This document shows, piece after piece, positions 43,134 to 52,946 of a stretch of 64,000 nucleotides of DNA. How positions within the stretch are numbered: the first letter of the stretch is position 1; every line of letters begins with the position of its first letter. Position numbers and translations under genes: made by a program. The notes beneath the pieces are model-generated. The model worked only from the letters and a program-made list of their open reading frames with translations, was not told the origin of the DNA and did not search any database. Source of the stretch: Thalassomonas sp. RHCl1 (lineage in GTDB: Bacteria > Pseudomonadota > Gammaproteobacteria > Enterobacterales > Alteromonadaceae); NCBI RefSeq assembly GCF_947387555.1, contig NZ_CANDNZ010000001.1, positions 434,001-498,000 on the forward strand, read 5' to 3'.

Positions 43134-43664
43134 GTGAGTAGTATGAAAGATAAAATCACGCTGGGTAAATTAGGTGCCGTTTACGGGATCAAGGGCTGGT
43201 TGAAGATTCATTCATTCACGGATGATCCCGAAGCTATTTTAGACTATATGCCTTGGTCTTTAAAATTAGGCGATAAAGTACAAGCAGTAGAAGTTACTGA
43301 TTGGCGTAAACATAACAATGGTCTTATTGCCAAGATTGCCAACTATGATGACAGAGATCAGGCGCAAACCCTGGTCGGCTCGGAAATATTGGCTAATCCT
43401 GAAGCCTTGCCGGAATTGCCCGAAGGGGAATTTTACTGGCGGGATTTGATCGGCATGACAGTTGTTACTACCCAAGGTTACGACCTGGGGACGGTTTCTG
43501 ACATGATGGAAACCGGCGCAAATGACGTACTGGTTGTAAAAGCTAACCGCAACGACGCCTTTGGCAAAAAAGAAAGGTTAATTCCTTACTTGTTTGAGCA
43601 AGTGGTGGTATCGGTTAGTGTTGAAAATAAACAAATTAGTGTTGACTGGGACCCAGGTTTCTAA
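43134..43664 (+). CDS. rimM: Ribosome maturation factor RimM
   Basis: 176 residues, 26 bases after rpsP. GTG start at 43134 is supported by AGGA six bases upstream (an ATG at 43143 is farther than optimal). N-terminal RimM domain with LGKLGAVYGIKGWLKIHSFTD and C-terminal PRC-like barrel with EFYWRDLIGMTVVT. Helps 30S head assembly by binding S19 and 16S rRNA. Confidence 0.97.
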   Translation: MSSMKDKITLGKLGAVYGIKGWLKIHSFTDDPEAILDYMPWSLKLGDKVQAVEVTDWRKHNNGLIAKIANYDDRDQAQTLVGSEILANPEALPELPEGEFYWRDLIGMTVVTTQGYDLGTVSDMMETGANDVLVVKANRNDAFGKKERLIPYLFEQVVVSVSVENKQISVDWDPGF

Positions 43665-43667
43665 CTC

Positions 43668-44474
43668 GTGAGCAGCAGCAACGGCTCTGACAAGAGCAAG
43701 TGGATTGGGGTGATTAGCCTTTTTCCCGAAATGTTTGATGCAATCACTGAGTATGGGGTGACTGGCCGAGCGATCCGTAATGGTCTGATTGAGTTCCACA
43801 AGTGGAACCCGAGAGACTTTACCCATGATCGACATCGCACCGTAGATGATCGTCCTTATGGCGGTGGTCCGGGTATGTTGATGATGGTGCAACCGTTACG
43901 TGATGCCATTAATGCAGCAAAAGATGCGGCATTAGCCAATGGCGGCAAGGCAAAAGTGATTTATTTGTCACCTCAGGGACGTAAATTGGACCAGGCCGGT
44001 GTGCGTGAGTTATCGCAACATGATCATCTGGTATTTATTGCCGGACGATATGAAGGCATAGACGAACGGATCATTGAATCAGATGTTGATGAAGAATGGT
44101 CTGTTGGTGATTACGTATTAAGTGGCGGTGAATTACCTGCCATGAACGTGATCGATGCCGTAGCACGTTTTGTGCCCGGTGTATTGGGACATGAGTTGTC
44201 AGCCGAGCAGGATTCATTTTCTGACGGTTTACTCGATTGTCCGCATTATACCCGGCCGGAAGTACTGGAAACCTCTGATGAAGAGGCGAAGTCGGTACCG
44301 AAAGTGTTGCTAAGTGGTAATCATGAACATATCAGGCTTTGGCGCCAGCAGAAATCCCTGGAAAGAACATGGACCAGAAGACCCGAACTATTAACTGACC
44401 TAGCTCTGACTGCGGAGCAGGAGAAAATGCTTGAGAAAATCAAGCAAGCTGCTGCTGATGACAGTGAACTCTAG
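43668..44474 (+). CDS. trmD: tRNA (guanine-N1)-methyltransferase
   Basis: 268 residues, GTG start three bases after rimM, so translation is coupled. SPOUT-fold landmarks: [51 protein letters not shown] and the trefoil-knot AdoMet loop [14 protein letters not shown]. Methylates G37 of tRNAs to prevent frameshifting. The N-terminus carries about ten extra residues ([10 protein letters not shown]) before the conserved core. Confidence 0.98.
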   Translation: MSSSNGSDKSKWIGVISLFPEMFDAITEYGVTGRAIRNGLIEFHKWNPRDFTHDRHRTVDDRPYGGGPGMLMMVQPLRDAINAAKDAALANGGKAKVIYLSPQGRKLDQAGVRELSQHDHLVFIAGRYEGIDERIIESDVDEEWSVGDYVLSGGELPAMNVIDAVARFVPGVLGHELSAEQDSFSDGLLDCPHYTRPEVLETSDEEAKSVPKVLLSGNHEHIRLWRQQKSLERTWTRRPELLTDLALTAEQEKMLEKIKQAAADDSEL

Positions 44475-44486
44475 GAAGAAGGTATT

Positions 44487-44840
44487 ATGAGTAAGATTAT
44501 TGATCAGCTCGAACAAGAGCAAATGAAAACTGACGTTCCAGCGTACGCCCCAGGCGACACTGTCGTTGTTCAAGTTAAAGTTACCGAAGGTGACAAATCA
44601 CGTCTTCAGGCATTTGAAGGTGTTGTGATTGCTGTTAAAAACCGTGGCCTACATTCTGCTTTCACCGTTCGTAAAATTTCTAACGGTGTTGGTGTTGAGC
44701 GTGTATTCCAGACACATAGCCCTCTAGTTGACTCAATTGAAGTCAAACGTCGCGGTGATGTTCGTCAAGCTAAGCTTTACTATCTTCGTGAGCGTTCAGG
44801 TCGTTCTGCACGTATCAAAGAGAAGTTGGCTAAGAAGTAA
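44487..44840 (+). CDS. rplS: 50S ribosomal protein L19
   Basis: 117 residues with [30 protein letters not shown] and [26 protein letters not shown] (key parts FEGVVIA and VRRGDVR-like [14 protein letters not shown]). GGAAGAAGG precedes the ATG. Last gene of the rpsP operon, closed by a strong terminator. Confidence 0.98.
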   Translation: MSKIIDQLEQEQMKTDVPAYAPGDTVVVQVKVTEGDKSRLQAFEGVVIAVKNRGLHSAFTVRKISNGVGVERVFQTHSPLVDSIEVKRRGDVRQAKLYYLRERSGRSARIKEKLAKK

Positions 44841-44868
44841 TCATAGATTATTCATTAGTTTGAATAAA

Positions 44869-44903
44869 AAGCCATGTGGGCAACCACATGGCTTTTTTTA
44901 TGT
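44869..44903 (+). terminator. Intrinsic terminator of the rpsP operon
   Basis: Perfect 11-bp stem aagccatgtgg (44871-44881) / ccacatggctt (44886-44896), four-base loop, T-run. Confidence 0.95.
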
Positions 44904-45173
44904 GCAGGAGGAAAGATCAACTCACTGGTTCCAGGCGTAAGTTAAGAACCTGCATTTCCTATGGCAACTTTGCGGTTACAGGATGTAACAAGGTAAAGAT
45001 GTTCATGCCGCTATACTGCTCATGCTTTTCCCCATAGCTTGTTGTGACTCCTCATATTACCTTGAGTCATTCTCCTTACAGCTGATTTTCATTTATCCGT
45101 TTCAGGTGAGAAGTTTTGCGCTTATAGGCAGTAATCAAGAATCGCACACCTAACCGAAATTATATGATTTTGT

Positions 45174-45298
45174 CCGGTAAAGCCGCTGAGATCAACACTT
45201 CCACCAGTTTGCTCCTGTGGTGGACCTATACAGGGAATGTTAAAGCCTTACCGGGCAAATGCCGTCAGGCTGGTGTTCGGCACCCGGGAGTGCGGCAT
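45174..45298. other. Intergenic segment with nested inverted repeats
   Basis: In otherwise gene-free sequence, ccggtaa (45174) pairs with ttaccgg (45248-45254) around an inner ccacca/tggtgg hairpin (45201 and 45218). A neighbouring atgccg/cggcat stem (45259 and 45293) follows. It could be a structured RNA or a decayed element; no family recognised. The rest of 44904-45330 shows nothing. Confidence 0.3.
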
Positions 45299-45330
45299 TA
45301 ATATTTACCGTCCAGGGAAAAAATTAAATT

Positions 45331-45545
45331 TTACCGCGTATACTTAACGAAGATGTCAATATCAGCAGGAGGAATATACACAGCTATGCCCCGTTACTGT
45401 TAGCGGTGAAAAGTGGTGATAGCCAAAGCGCTAAATACCTGCTTGGAGTTGGTGCAATGCCAACAGCAAAAATGCTCATGGACAAAATGCATTTTCAATG
45501 GCGAAGTTCAAGCCTGAAATTTTGAAATTATTAACAAACCCCTAG
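45331..45545 (+). pseudogene. Frameshifted ankyrin-repeat gene remnant
   Basis: The translated frame reads EDVNISRRNIHSYAPLLLAVKSGDSQSAKYLLGVGA (key parts APLLLAVKSGD and AKYLLGVGA) and then, after a one-base shift near 45455, NSKNAHGQNAFSMAKFKPEILKLL and a stop at 45543. The pattern DVN-x-R-x2-APLLLAV-x-SGD-x5-YLL-x-GA-NS-K-N-x-G-Q-N-A is the ankyrin consensus, and restoring a single A in gcaatgcc would join the halves as GVGANANSKNAHG. There is an in-frame stop just upstream (45324) and no start codon. This is the last one and a half repeats of a dead gene. Confidence 0.7.
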
Positions 45546-45585
45546 CTTGTGGTGTTTGTTGGCGAATAATTTACGGGAGTAGTCC

Positions 45586-46209
45586 ATGAAAAAGTTTATT
45601 TATATCAGTTACCTGTCGGTTGCTTGCTTCTTGAGTTTTTTCTTCCTTAATGAGCCGGTTTCTCATCTTGCTCTTGTTGGCAATGATCCTCTACAGTCAC
45701 CAAAATTTGCTTCGGTAGTGAGCTCAAATGCCAGCTGGTGGCAAAAAAACGACGGGGCACTGCCGGTGAAAAAGCACTTGAAAGTGACTGTAAGCCACCA
45801 TGAAAAGCTCAGTGATTTTCTTGAGCTTTCTCCATCAAGTGAGTGGCAGCCTGTGCCTGCTGCCAATGGTGTGGCAATTGCCAGTTACCGCCTTAACAGT
45901 GGTAAAAACAATTATCAGCTGGCGATTATCCGTATGAAAAAAGGTATGCCGCTGTCGGCGATTATGAACATCTGGCAACAAAAAGCCGGCTTACCGGCAA
46001 CGGATAACTTTAAGGCGGTTAGAACCATCAAATCTCAGAATAATCAGCTTTTTGACTTGTACCAGCTCAGCGGCAGCAAACAGTCTATCGCCCTGGCGGT
46101 GCATGCTGGGGAAAAATATACCTTCTTTCGCTTATCCGGAACTGAACAAATTGATGAACCGGTACTTACCAAGTTTACCGATTTGATTGCATCGTCTTCG
46201 ATTATTTGA
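45586..46209 (+). CDS. Exported protein of unknown function
   Basis: 207 residues. N-terminal signal anchor or signal peptide (MKKFIYISYLSVACFLSFFFLNE). The remainder is an alpha/beta globular domain with SDFLELSPSSEWQPVPAANGVAIASYRL and GMPLSAIMNIWQQKAGLP, lacking cysteines beyond the signal. No family recognised. ATG preceded by GGGAG. It directly follows the ankyrin remnant and is separated from acs by 340 bases, so it is probably transcribed alone. Confidence 0.65.
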   Translation: MKKFIYISYLSVACFLSFFFLNEPVSHLALVGNDPLQSPKFASVVSSNASWWQKNDGALPVKKHLKVTVSHHEKLSDFLELSPSSEWQPVPAANGVAIASYRLNSGKNNYQLAIIRMKKGMPLSAIMNIWQQKAGLPATDNFKAVRTIKSQNNQLFDLYQLSGSKQSIALAVHAGEKYTFFRLSGTEQIDEPVLTKFTDLIASSSII

Positions 46210-46550
46210 GGTTGAAGTAAGAAGCAGCGGCTGTATGCGAGGGAAATAAATAATACGCCGCTGTATCTTTGCTTGTGTCAGAGAAGAAGTAACTGTTATG
46301 TTTAAAGCTAGGCTTCAGGGGAGCTGAAGGCGAGGCGGAAAATAGCGACAAAATAAACCTGCTGCCCGTTTGAATTTCTCTTGTCGGTGAGTAATGATAA
46401 ATATCAGCCAGTTTCCTTTGTTTAAAAAAACTTCGTGGTTTCTTAAATTCATTAAGGGTAAACTGATTAACTCATTGTTATATGCCGCAATATGCAAAGA
46501 ATAATAAACAAAGTAATTATAACTAGAATCCATTACATCAGAGAGTAGCT
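46210..46550. other. Intergenic region upstream of acs
   Basis: No gene, repeat or clear operator was seen; a minus-strand open frame (46315-46533) lacks protein-like character. Confidence 0.4.
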
Positions 46551-48491
46551 ATGAAGGAATTACAATCTCGCTATCCAGTATCCCAACGCGCAAAGGCAAA
46601 CACCCATATTGATGCCGCCACTTATGAAACCATGTACCGCCAGTCCATTGAGCAGCCTGATGTGTTCTGGGCGCAGCAGGCGGAAAAGTTTATCGACTGG
46701 TATCAGCCCTGGGAGCAGGTCAGCAGCGTTAACTTTAAAGAATCACAGGTCAGCTGGTTTGCCGGCGGCAAATTGAACGTCAGCTACAATTGCATTGACC
46801 GCCATTTAGCTAATAAAGCAAATGACATCGCTGTCATTTTTGAAGGAGATGAGCCCGGCGATGACGCTAAGGTGACCTATCAAGAGCTGCATGATCATGT
46901 CTGCCGCTTTGCTAATTTGTTAAAGCAGCGGGGAGTGAAAAAAGGCGACCGGGTTTGTATTTATATGCCAATGATCCCCGAAGTGGGCTACGCCATGCTC
47001 GCCTGTGCCCGTATCGGCGCGGTACATTCTGTGGTATTCGGCGGCTTTTCTACTGAGTCGATTAAAGCCCGGGTACTCGATGCAGATTGCCGGGTGGTGA
47101 TCACCGCAGATGAAAGTGTCCGCGGAGGCAAGCGTATTCCCCTTAAAGCCAATGTCGATGAGGCGCTCAAAGACTGTCCTGATGTCCATTCTGTGATAGT
47201 GGTTGAACGTACCGGGGCCGATGTTCACTGGAACTCCGAGCTTGATGTCAAATACGCTGAGGAGGTTGCTGACTTGCCTGCGGTTTGTGAACCGGAGCAA
47301 ATGGATGCCGAAGACCCGTTATTTGTACTTTATACTTCTGGTTCAACCGGCAAACCTAAAGGAGTTTTGCATACCTGCGGCGGTTATCTGCTTTATGCGG
47401 CCATGACCCATAAATATGTCTTTGATTACCAGGACGGTGAAATCTACTGGTGTACGGCGGATGCCGGCTGGGTTACCGGGCATTCTTATATTTTTTACGG
47501 CCCCCTGGCCAACGGTGCCACCACCCTGGTATTTGAAGGTGTGCCTACCTACCCCGATGCCGGGCGTTTTTGGCAGGTGTGTGAAAAGCACAAGGTTAAT
47601 ATCTTCTATACCGCACCGACCGCACTGAGGGCGTTAATGGGCTTGGGAGATGCCCTGGTGGAGCAGGCAGACTTATCTTCAATCCGCTTGCTGGGCACGG
47701 TAGGCGAGCCGATTAACCCCGAAGCCTGGCATTGGTATTATGAAATTGTCGGTAAAGAAAATTGCCCTATCGTCGATACCTGGTGGCAAACCGAAACCGG
47801 CGGTATTTTGCTGACTTCCTTGCCCGGCGCCGTGGATATGAAACCGGGCGCGACAGGCAAGCCATTTTTTGGCGTTGAGCCGGCGATATTTGATAAAGAA
47901 GGCAATGAACTTGAAGGGGAAGCCGAAGGTTTGCTGATGATGAAAGGCAGCTGGCCGGGGCAAATGCGCACGGTTTACGGCGATCACCAGAGGTTTTATG
48001 ATACCTATTTAAGCCAGTATCCGGGCAATTACTTTACCGGTGACGGCGCCAAACGCGATGCCGACGGCTTTTACTGGATCACCGGGCGGGTGGATGATGT
48101 CCTCAATGTTTCCGGGCACAGGTTGGGTACCGCGGAAATCGAAAGCGCCCTGGTATTGCACCCGGCAGTGGCCGAAGCGGCGGTGGTGGGCTACCCCCAT
48201 GATATTAAAGGGCAGGGCATTTATGCCTATGTGACCTTAATGGGGTCGGCCAGTGAATCTGATGCCCTGCAGGGGGAATTGACGGAATTTGTCGCCAAAG
48301 AACTCGGCCGTTTTGCCAAGCCTGACTATATTCAATGGGCGCCGGGCTTGCCCAAGACTCGCTCGGGGAAAATTATGCGCCGCATCCTGCGTAAAATCGC
48401 CGAAAATGAAATGGAAAGCCTTGGAGATACTTCGACCCTGGCAGATCCGAGCGTGGTGGATCACCTGGTCACTAACCGTATTGTTAAGTGA
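46551..48491 (+). CDS. acs: Acetyl-CoA synthetase
   Basis: ATP-dependent activation of acetate to acetyl-CoA through acetyl-AMP. 646 residues, full length. Signature segments: [20 protein letters not shown] (P-loop-like A3), [46 protein letters not shown] (A8 hinge), and [17 protein letters not shown], whose Lys is the residue acetylated in Acs regulation in other bacteria. AGAGTAG lies ahead of the ATG. Monocistronic with its own terminator; scavenges acetate. Confidence 0.98.
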   Translation: MKELQSRYPVSQRAKANTHIDAATYETMYRQSIEQPDVFWAQQAEKFIDWYQPWEQVSSVNFKESQVSWFAGGKLNVSYNCIDRHLANKANDIAVIFEGDEPGDDAKVTYQELHDHVCRFANLLKQRGVKKGDRVCIYMPMIPEVGYAMLACARIGAVHSVVFGGFSTESIKARVLDADCRVVITADESVRGGKRIPLKANVDEALKDCPDVHSVIVVERTGADVHWNSELDVKYAEEVADLPAVCEPEQMDAEDPLFVLYTSGSTGKPKGVLHTCGGYLLYAAMTHKYVFDYQDGEIYWCTADAGWVTGHSYIFYGPLANGATTLVFEGVPTYPDAGRFWQVCEKHKVNIFYTAPTALRALMGLGDALVEQADLSSIRLLGTVGEPINPEAWHWYYEIVGKENCPIVDTWWQTETGGILLTSLPGAVDMKPGATGKPFFGVEPAIFDKEGNELEGEAEGLLMMKGSWPGQMRTVYGDHQRFYDTYLSQYPGNYFTGDGAKRDADGFYWITGRVDDVLNVSGHRLGTAEIESALVLHPAVAEAAVVGYPHDIKGQGIYAYVTLMGSASESDALQGELTEFVAKELGRFAKPDYIQWAPGLPKTRSGKIMRRILRKIAENEMESLGDTSTLADPSVVDHLVTNRIVK

Positions 48492-48533
48492 TAAAGGCTT
48501 ACGGCGAATATTCCATTAATAATGGCTGAGAAC

Positions 48534-48570
48534 CCAAAAGACCGGCAAATATGCCGGTCTTTTTATGTGC
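48534..48570 (+). terminator. Intrinsic terminator after acs
   Basis: aaagaccggca / tgccggtcttt stem with three-base loop and T-run. Confidence 0.9.
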
Positions 48571-48657
48571 AGGAAGTATGGTATTGCGCGGTGACAGTAA
48601 GTCAAAGAGCGCTTATATACAGGGGAGGCGATGACAGGAGAGCAGAGAATGTAAATA

Positions 48658-49470
48658 TCAAGGTTTCTGTTTTTTCATTTTCGGGGCTTTAAACTTGATC
48701 TTAACAAAACCGGTCGGTGCTATGCCGGTACGGATCCCCAGATAAAGACTGGTTGTCACCGAGATGCTCAGCATCACAAAAATTGCTGCTAAGATCACCA
48801 GCTGGTATTTAATGGCCGTGATCGGATCGACACCTCCCAAAATTTGCCCCGTCATCATACCGGGTAGGGTCACTAAGCCTGTGGTGGCCATAGAAGCCAG
48901 GATGGGCGCAAAGGCCTGTTGCATTGCCAACTGGACAAAAGGCAGGCTTGCCTGGGGGGGCCTGGCCCCTAATGCCAGCGCTCCCTCATATTCATCATTT
49001 TTATCCTTAAAGGCAGTAAACAACCTTTGCAGGGCGACAATATTGCCGCTGAGACTGTTGCCCAGCAGCATACCCGCCAGTGGTATCAGATATTGGGCGT
49101 TATAAACAGGTACAGGTTGCAGCAAGGCCAGCAACAGCAAAAGCAGCAAGGGCACTAATCCCAGCAATAAGCCGCAGAGTACCGGCAGGTAGAGGTATTT
49201 TGCCTCCAGTGCGGTACTGGAAATGATGGCGCTGGTGCCAACCAGCAACATTACCATCAGCCACATCAGGTTCAGCAGCGGATTATTGAGTTCAAATAAA
49301 AACTGCAGGTATAGGCCCACCAGCACCAGTTGTAAACTCATACGCACGACCGCCAGGGTCATTTCCCGGGTGAGCCCCAGGGAAAACCTGAAGTTAACCG
49401 CTAAAGGGACCAGCAGCACTAACATAAAAATGGCCAGTTGCCACCAGTTGATATCAAGACTTGATTGCAT
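48658..49470 (-). CDS. fetB: FetB-type ABC transporter permease (UPF0014/YbbM)
   Basis: 270 residues, seven or so membrane helices: WWQLAIFMLVLLVPLAVNF, LTREMTLAVVRMSLQLVLVGLYLQ, YLIPLAGMLLGNSLSGNIVALQRL and LVTLPGMMTGQILGGVDPITAIKYQ (key parts MLLGNSLS and LPGMMTGQILGG are diagnostic). In E. coli FetAB exports iron under oxidative stress. The ATPase partner FetA is not adjacent on either side, so it must be encoded elsewhere or another ATPase is used. Confidence 0.88.
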   Translation of the reverse strand: MQSSLDINWWQLAIFMLVLLVPLAVNFRFSLGLTREMTLAVVRMSLQLVLVGLYLQFLFELNNPLLNLMWLMVMLLVGTSAIISSTALEAKYLYLPVLCGLLLGLVPLLLLLLLALLQPVPVYNAQYLIPLAGMLLGNSLSGNIVALQRLFTAFKDKNDEYEGALALGARPPQASLPFVQLAMQQAFAPILASMATTGLVTLPGMMTGQILGGVDPITAIKYQLVILAAIFVMLSISVTTSLYLGIRTGIAPTGFVKIKFKAPKMKKQKP

Positions 49471-50175
49471 ACTCAGTCATCAGGCTCTGGGCGTATTCAT
49501 TTGACAGATATTTTTATTTTACCCTGTTTTAAGGCCGGTTAGCTTTATTTGGATAAAAATAATTGATTTTTTAATGGTTTATTAGCTTATACCTGGGCCT
49601 GAACGGTGAGCCCGATGATAATAGTTGTCCAAGCCCGGTTTGTTCTTGGTTTTTGTTCATCAAGGTGCTGGGTTGCCCGGGGGGATAAATAACAGTTTGG
49701 TTATGCTCACTATAAAGCGAATAAATAATCATCTGGGGGCGTTTGAGGTTTGTTGCTTTTTTGAATAAAGGCAAGCCAATATGGTTTTACTTTTTGCGGT
49801 TTTCAGGCATTGGACCATTTTTCTGAGCGCTCAAAAAATACAGTGCTTATTTGCGATAAACGCACCGTAGCTTCTTGTCCGTTAATTGTGATTGTTTTTG
49901 TCAGTTATCGGGGTCTTTTATCCGGTGATTTATCCATGAAGCCTTGAGTTAAATAGCCGGGCTTAATTGCTTTGCTTTTTGGCCATTAGTTGGCTGTACT
50001 GAGCTACTTAGCGGGTAACACGCTTATTTTTAATGGATTATTTAGAGGTAACAATGTAAGGGGCCGGAGGTGTCAGTTAAGCCCTGACAGTCAAGGTGGT
50101 TGTTTTTTTGTGCCTGTGTACTAGGTTAGGGGTATGAATAAACAGGATGTTACTTTAACGACCAGGAAGGTTTTT
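49471..50175. other. Long intergenic region
   Basis: No supported gene; short open frames lack ribosome sites. No repeat or operator could be identified. Confidence 0.4.
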
Positions 50176-51015
50176 ATGGATACCATTGCATCATTTTTTC
50201 AGGGGCTGAGCCAACTATCCATGATGGAAAGCGTCATGGTGATCTTACCTTTGATCGGTACTTTTATTGCCGGTCTCGCACTCACTTTTATGAGTAAGCA
50301 CTTATACGCCCGGGCGGCTTTTGCTTTACTGACTTTAGGGGTTTTATTTGCTGCCCCCTTTAGCGCCAATCTGCAAGTCGGTACTTTAGTGCAAACAGAG
50401 CAAACCCGCCAGGATGCCCTTAAATATCAGGATTCTCTTGAACGGCACTTTAATTTGCTGACCGGGGATGCAAAATCCAAACATGAAACCGTTAACTCCC
50501 AACTGATGGCAAAATTTAACCGTCTCGATATCCGGCAAAAAGAGGTCGTTGACTTGCTTGCCGAGGTGGTAGCAGATGCCAATAAACGCCTGGTAAGCCA
50601 GATGGAGCAACAAACCCATAAGATCGATGACCTTATCAGCGATAGTGAAGGTTATTTATCGGATAAAGTCAGCTCGGCCAGTGTTGATGTTATCGGGCAT
50701 ATGGTTCCCCAGCAAGGGCTCCCGGACGAGGTTATCCGGGAGAACAAGGAAATGGCGGCTTTGCTCAGTAAGCAAACAAGGGTATTGAACCAGTCGATTG
50801 CTAGCTTAAGCGGTATGTTTAAAGCTGAACTTAGCAAGGAAATGGCAAGGCAGGATGAGCATTATCAGCAGGTCAGTCGCGATTTGATCCGGGTTTCAAC
50901 ACAAATACAGCAAATTAACCGTATGCTGGCTGCCTCCCAGGCACCACAGGCGATATCCCGGGTGAAAGACAAGTCTGGTTCGATTGATATGATGGGCGGT
51001 CAGTCAGGTCAGTGA
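50176..51015 (+). CDS. Membrane protein with long coiled-coil domain, function unknown
   Basis: 279 residues from ATG 50176, chosen because GGAAGG is seven bases upstream (an in-frame ATG at 50134 has its purine-rich stretch too close). Two membrane helices near the N-terminus (ESVMVILPLIGTFIAGLALTFM and AAFALLTLGVLFAAPFSANL), then about 200 residues of heptad-like alpha-helix with many Gln, Glu and Lys (KYQDSLERHFNLL..., LDIRQKEVVDLLAEVVADANKRL, VSRDLIRVSTQIQQINRML). Resembles structural or receptor-like coiled-coil proteins but no known domain is visible. Convergent with the GGDEF gene. Confidence 0.7.
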   Translation: MDTIASFFQGLSQLSMMESVMVILPLIGTFIAGLALTFMSKHLYARAAFALLTLGVLFAAPFSANLQVGTLVQTEQTRQDALKYQDSLERHFNLLTGDAKSKHETVNSQLMAKFNRLDIRQKEVVDLLAEVVADANKRLVSQMEQQTHKIDDLISDSEGYLSDKVSSASVDVIGHMVPQQGLPDEVIRENKEMAALLSKQTRVLNQSIASLSGMFKAELSKEMARQDEHYQQVSRDLIRVSTQIQQINRMLAASQAPQAISRVKDKSGSIDMMGGQSGQ

Positions 51016-51103
51016 AGGGAACAAGCAGCATTATCCCGGTAGCGGGATTATGCTGTAGCCGTTAAGCGCCTATGTACTAAGTTGCAGTGTATATCTTAGC
51101 GGC

Positions 51104-52540
51104 TTACATCTTAAAGTTGGTTTTTTCTACCTGGTGAAACTGGTAACTGTTGCCACCATAGTTTTTGACTTTATACATGGCCATATCGGCATGCGGCATT
51201 AAGGTTTCATAGCTGTCGCCGTCTTCCGGAAAGGTGCTGATACCGATACTGGCAGAAATCGACAGTTGCTGGTTGGAGAGGTTTATCGGCTGTTGAATGC
51301 AGCGAAGGACTTTTTCGGCGACAACCGCGGCATTATTCCGTTTGGCTATGCTGGGCAGTAAAATGATAAATTCATCTCCCCCGAAGCGGCAGGTTAAATC
51401 TTCCTTGCGCAGCGTGTTTTGGATGGTGGCGGAAACCTGTTGCAGTAACGTGTCTCCCATGGCATGGCCATAGGTATCGTTAATGGGTTTGAAATTATCT
51501 AAGTCGATAAAGAGTAATGCCAGGCCGTGGCGGCGCCGTCTGGCCTGGGTCAGTGCATGTTTAACCGAGTCGGTGAAGTGGCTGCGGTTTGGCAGGTTAG
51601 TGAGCAGATCATAGTTGGCCTGATGGTAGAGTTCTTCTTCACTGTGTTTGCGTTCGGTTATATCCTGGGTAATGCCGATAATATGATGGACTTGATCTTT
51701 ATTTTCTTCTATCGGAATAAAGCAGGAGGAAAAAACCCTGAGCTCGCCGTTGCATCTTAACTGAAATTCAAATTCAGAAGAGTAACCGTTAAATGCCCTT
51801 AACATTAAATATTCGATGCGCGGTTTATCGTCATCGGTCACCAGGGATAAATAACGGCAGCCAAGGATCTGGCTGACATCGTTCAGGCGCAACATTTTTA
51901 AACCGGTATCATTCATGGCGGTTAAGCGGCCATCCTGATCTATTTCATGAATACAAACCGGGGCATTGTGAAGGAAGGTTTGATAAATATCCTGCTCCGG
52001 GAATAATAATTGCGATACTTTTTTTCTGTGTGCCAGGCTGGTGACGGAAATGAGCATCCGGGTATGGTCGGTGACATGTTCCGGAATAATGGCTTTCATG
52101 ACCACTTTAAATTGATGGCCGTTGCGGTGGCTGGCGGTGGCTTCGGTTTCAAAATAATGGCGCTGCTCCAGCAAGGCAACCACCAGCTTCTTCAATACCT
52201 CCAATTGATCTTTATTATGTTTATTGGCGATCTGTTTTAAGAAAGTGCCTTTGTCCTTGCCACCATACAAGGCCAGGGTTGGCATATTGACGTCAACGAC
52301 CTTTAGTTGCCTGGCAAGGGTCAGCAATTCAAAGATATGATGGGCAAAATAGTGATTATAATCGCGAATATCCTGGGCGCTGTACTTTTCCAATTTGCCC
52401 GGCAGGGTACCCAGGTCCACCAGCCATAATGAAATATTGCTCTGCTGGAAAGCGGTGCGGTACCAGTCAGCAATTTTACGTTGCTCTATGGTGAGATAGT
52501 CTTTTTCGGGGATAGGTAAATGTGAACCGGCTTTCATCAT
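51104..52540 (-). CDS. PAS-domain diguanylate cyclase
   Basis: 478 residues, cytosolic. The N-terminal ~190 residues form a sensory region (IADWYRTAFQQSNISLWLVDLG...), followed by a PAS domain with PAC segment (IYQTFLHNAPVCIHEIDQDGRL to IGITQDITERKHSEEE) and a C-terminal GGDEF domain: NLPNRSHFTDSVKHAL, FIDLDNFKPINDTYGHAMGD and RFGGDEFIILL. The GGDEF motif is intact and the inhibitory RxxD site (RKED) is present five residues before it, so it should make cyclic di-GMP with product inhibition. Start chosen at ATG 52540. Divergent from aroF. Confidence 0.92.
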   Translation of the reverse strand: MMKAGSHLPIPEKDYLTIEQRKIADWYRTAFQQSNISLWLVDLGTLPGKLEKYSAQDIRDYNHYFAHHIFELLTLARQLKVVDVNMPTLALYGGKDKGTFLKQIANKHNKDQLEVLKKLVVALLEQRHYFETEATASHRNGHQFKVVMKAIIPEHVTDHTRMLISVTSLAHRKKVSQLLFPEQDIYQTFLHNAPVCIHEIDQDGRLTAMNDTGLKMLRLNDVSQILGCRYLSLVTDDDKPRIEYLMLRAFNGYSSEFEFQLRCNGELRVFSSCFIPIEENKDQVHHIIGITQDITERKHSEEELYHQANYDLLTNLPNRSHFTDSVKHALTQARRRRHGLALLFIDLDNFKPINDTYGHAMGDTLLQQVSATIQNTLRKEDLTCRFGGDEFIILLPSIAKRNNAAVVAEKVLRCIQQPINLSNQQLSISASIGISTFPEDGDSYETLMPHADMAMYKVKNYGGNSYQFHQVEKTNFKM

Positions 52541-52543
52541 CAC

Positions 52544-52946
52544 AGACCCAAAAACAAGCGAATGGCTATTGCTAGCCCGTTAATGTCAACACTAATAATA
52601 GCAAAATAAGCGGCTTTGCTCGTTAAATTTGCATATAGGGCTTATTTGTACATGTACCCTTAACTATAGTTCATTAAAGGATATCCTTTGTTAATCCCGG
52701 CTATTGGCGACTAAAGGGCAATTTTTCAGCAAAAAGCCTATACCGGACAAGATAAAGGGTGTACTATATATCTTACAATTTGTGTAACGCTATCTTTACA
52801 AGGTTTGATGTTTTGTTTTTTGGTATAAAAAACACGAAAATTAATCACGTATTTTTTCGATATTATCACTGAATCTCTATTGGCCCGGAATTACTGCTTA
52901 GCCTTTCACTTTATTCTATTTAATCTATTTTTTACCGGAAGTTACC
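52544..52946 (+). promoter_or_regulatory. aroF control region
   Basis: Non-coding region between the divergent GGDEF gene and aroF. The TyrR boxes at 52760-52800 lie within it; the rest is AT-rich, and TATAAA near 52827 is a possible -10. Confidence 0.5.
52760..52800 (+). promoter_or_regulatory. Paired TyrR boxes upstream of aroF
   Basis: TGTAAC-GCTATC-TTTACA (52783-52800) matches the TyrR consensus TGTAAA-N6-TTTACA at 11 of 12 positions. TGTACT-ATATAT-CTTACA (52760-52777) is a weaker second copy. They are 23 bases apart, start to start, the strong-plus-weak arrangement through which TyrR with tyrosine represses aroF-tyrA in E. coli. Confidence 0.75.

Noticed and set aside
46315-46533. 72-codon minus-strand frame upstream of acs
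   Set aside because: No ribosome site and no recognisable domain; it lies in the probable acs promoter region.
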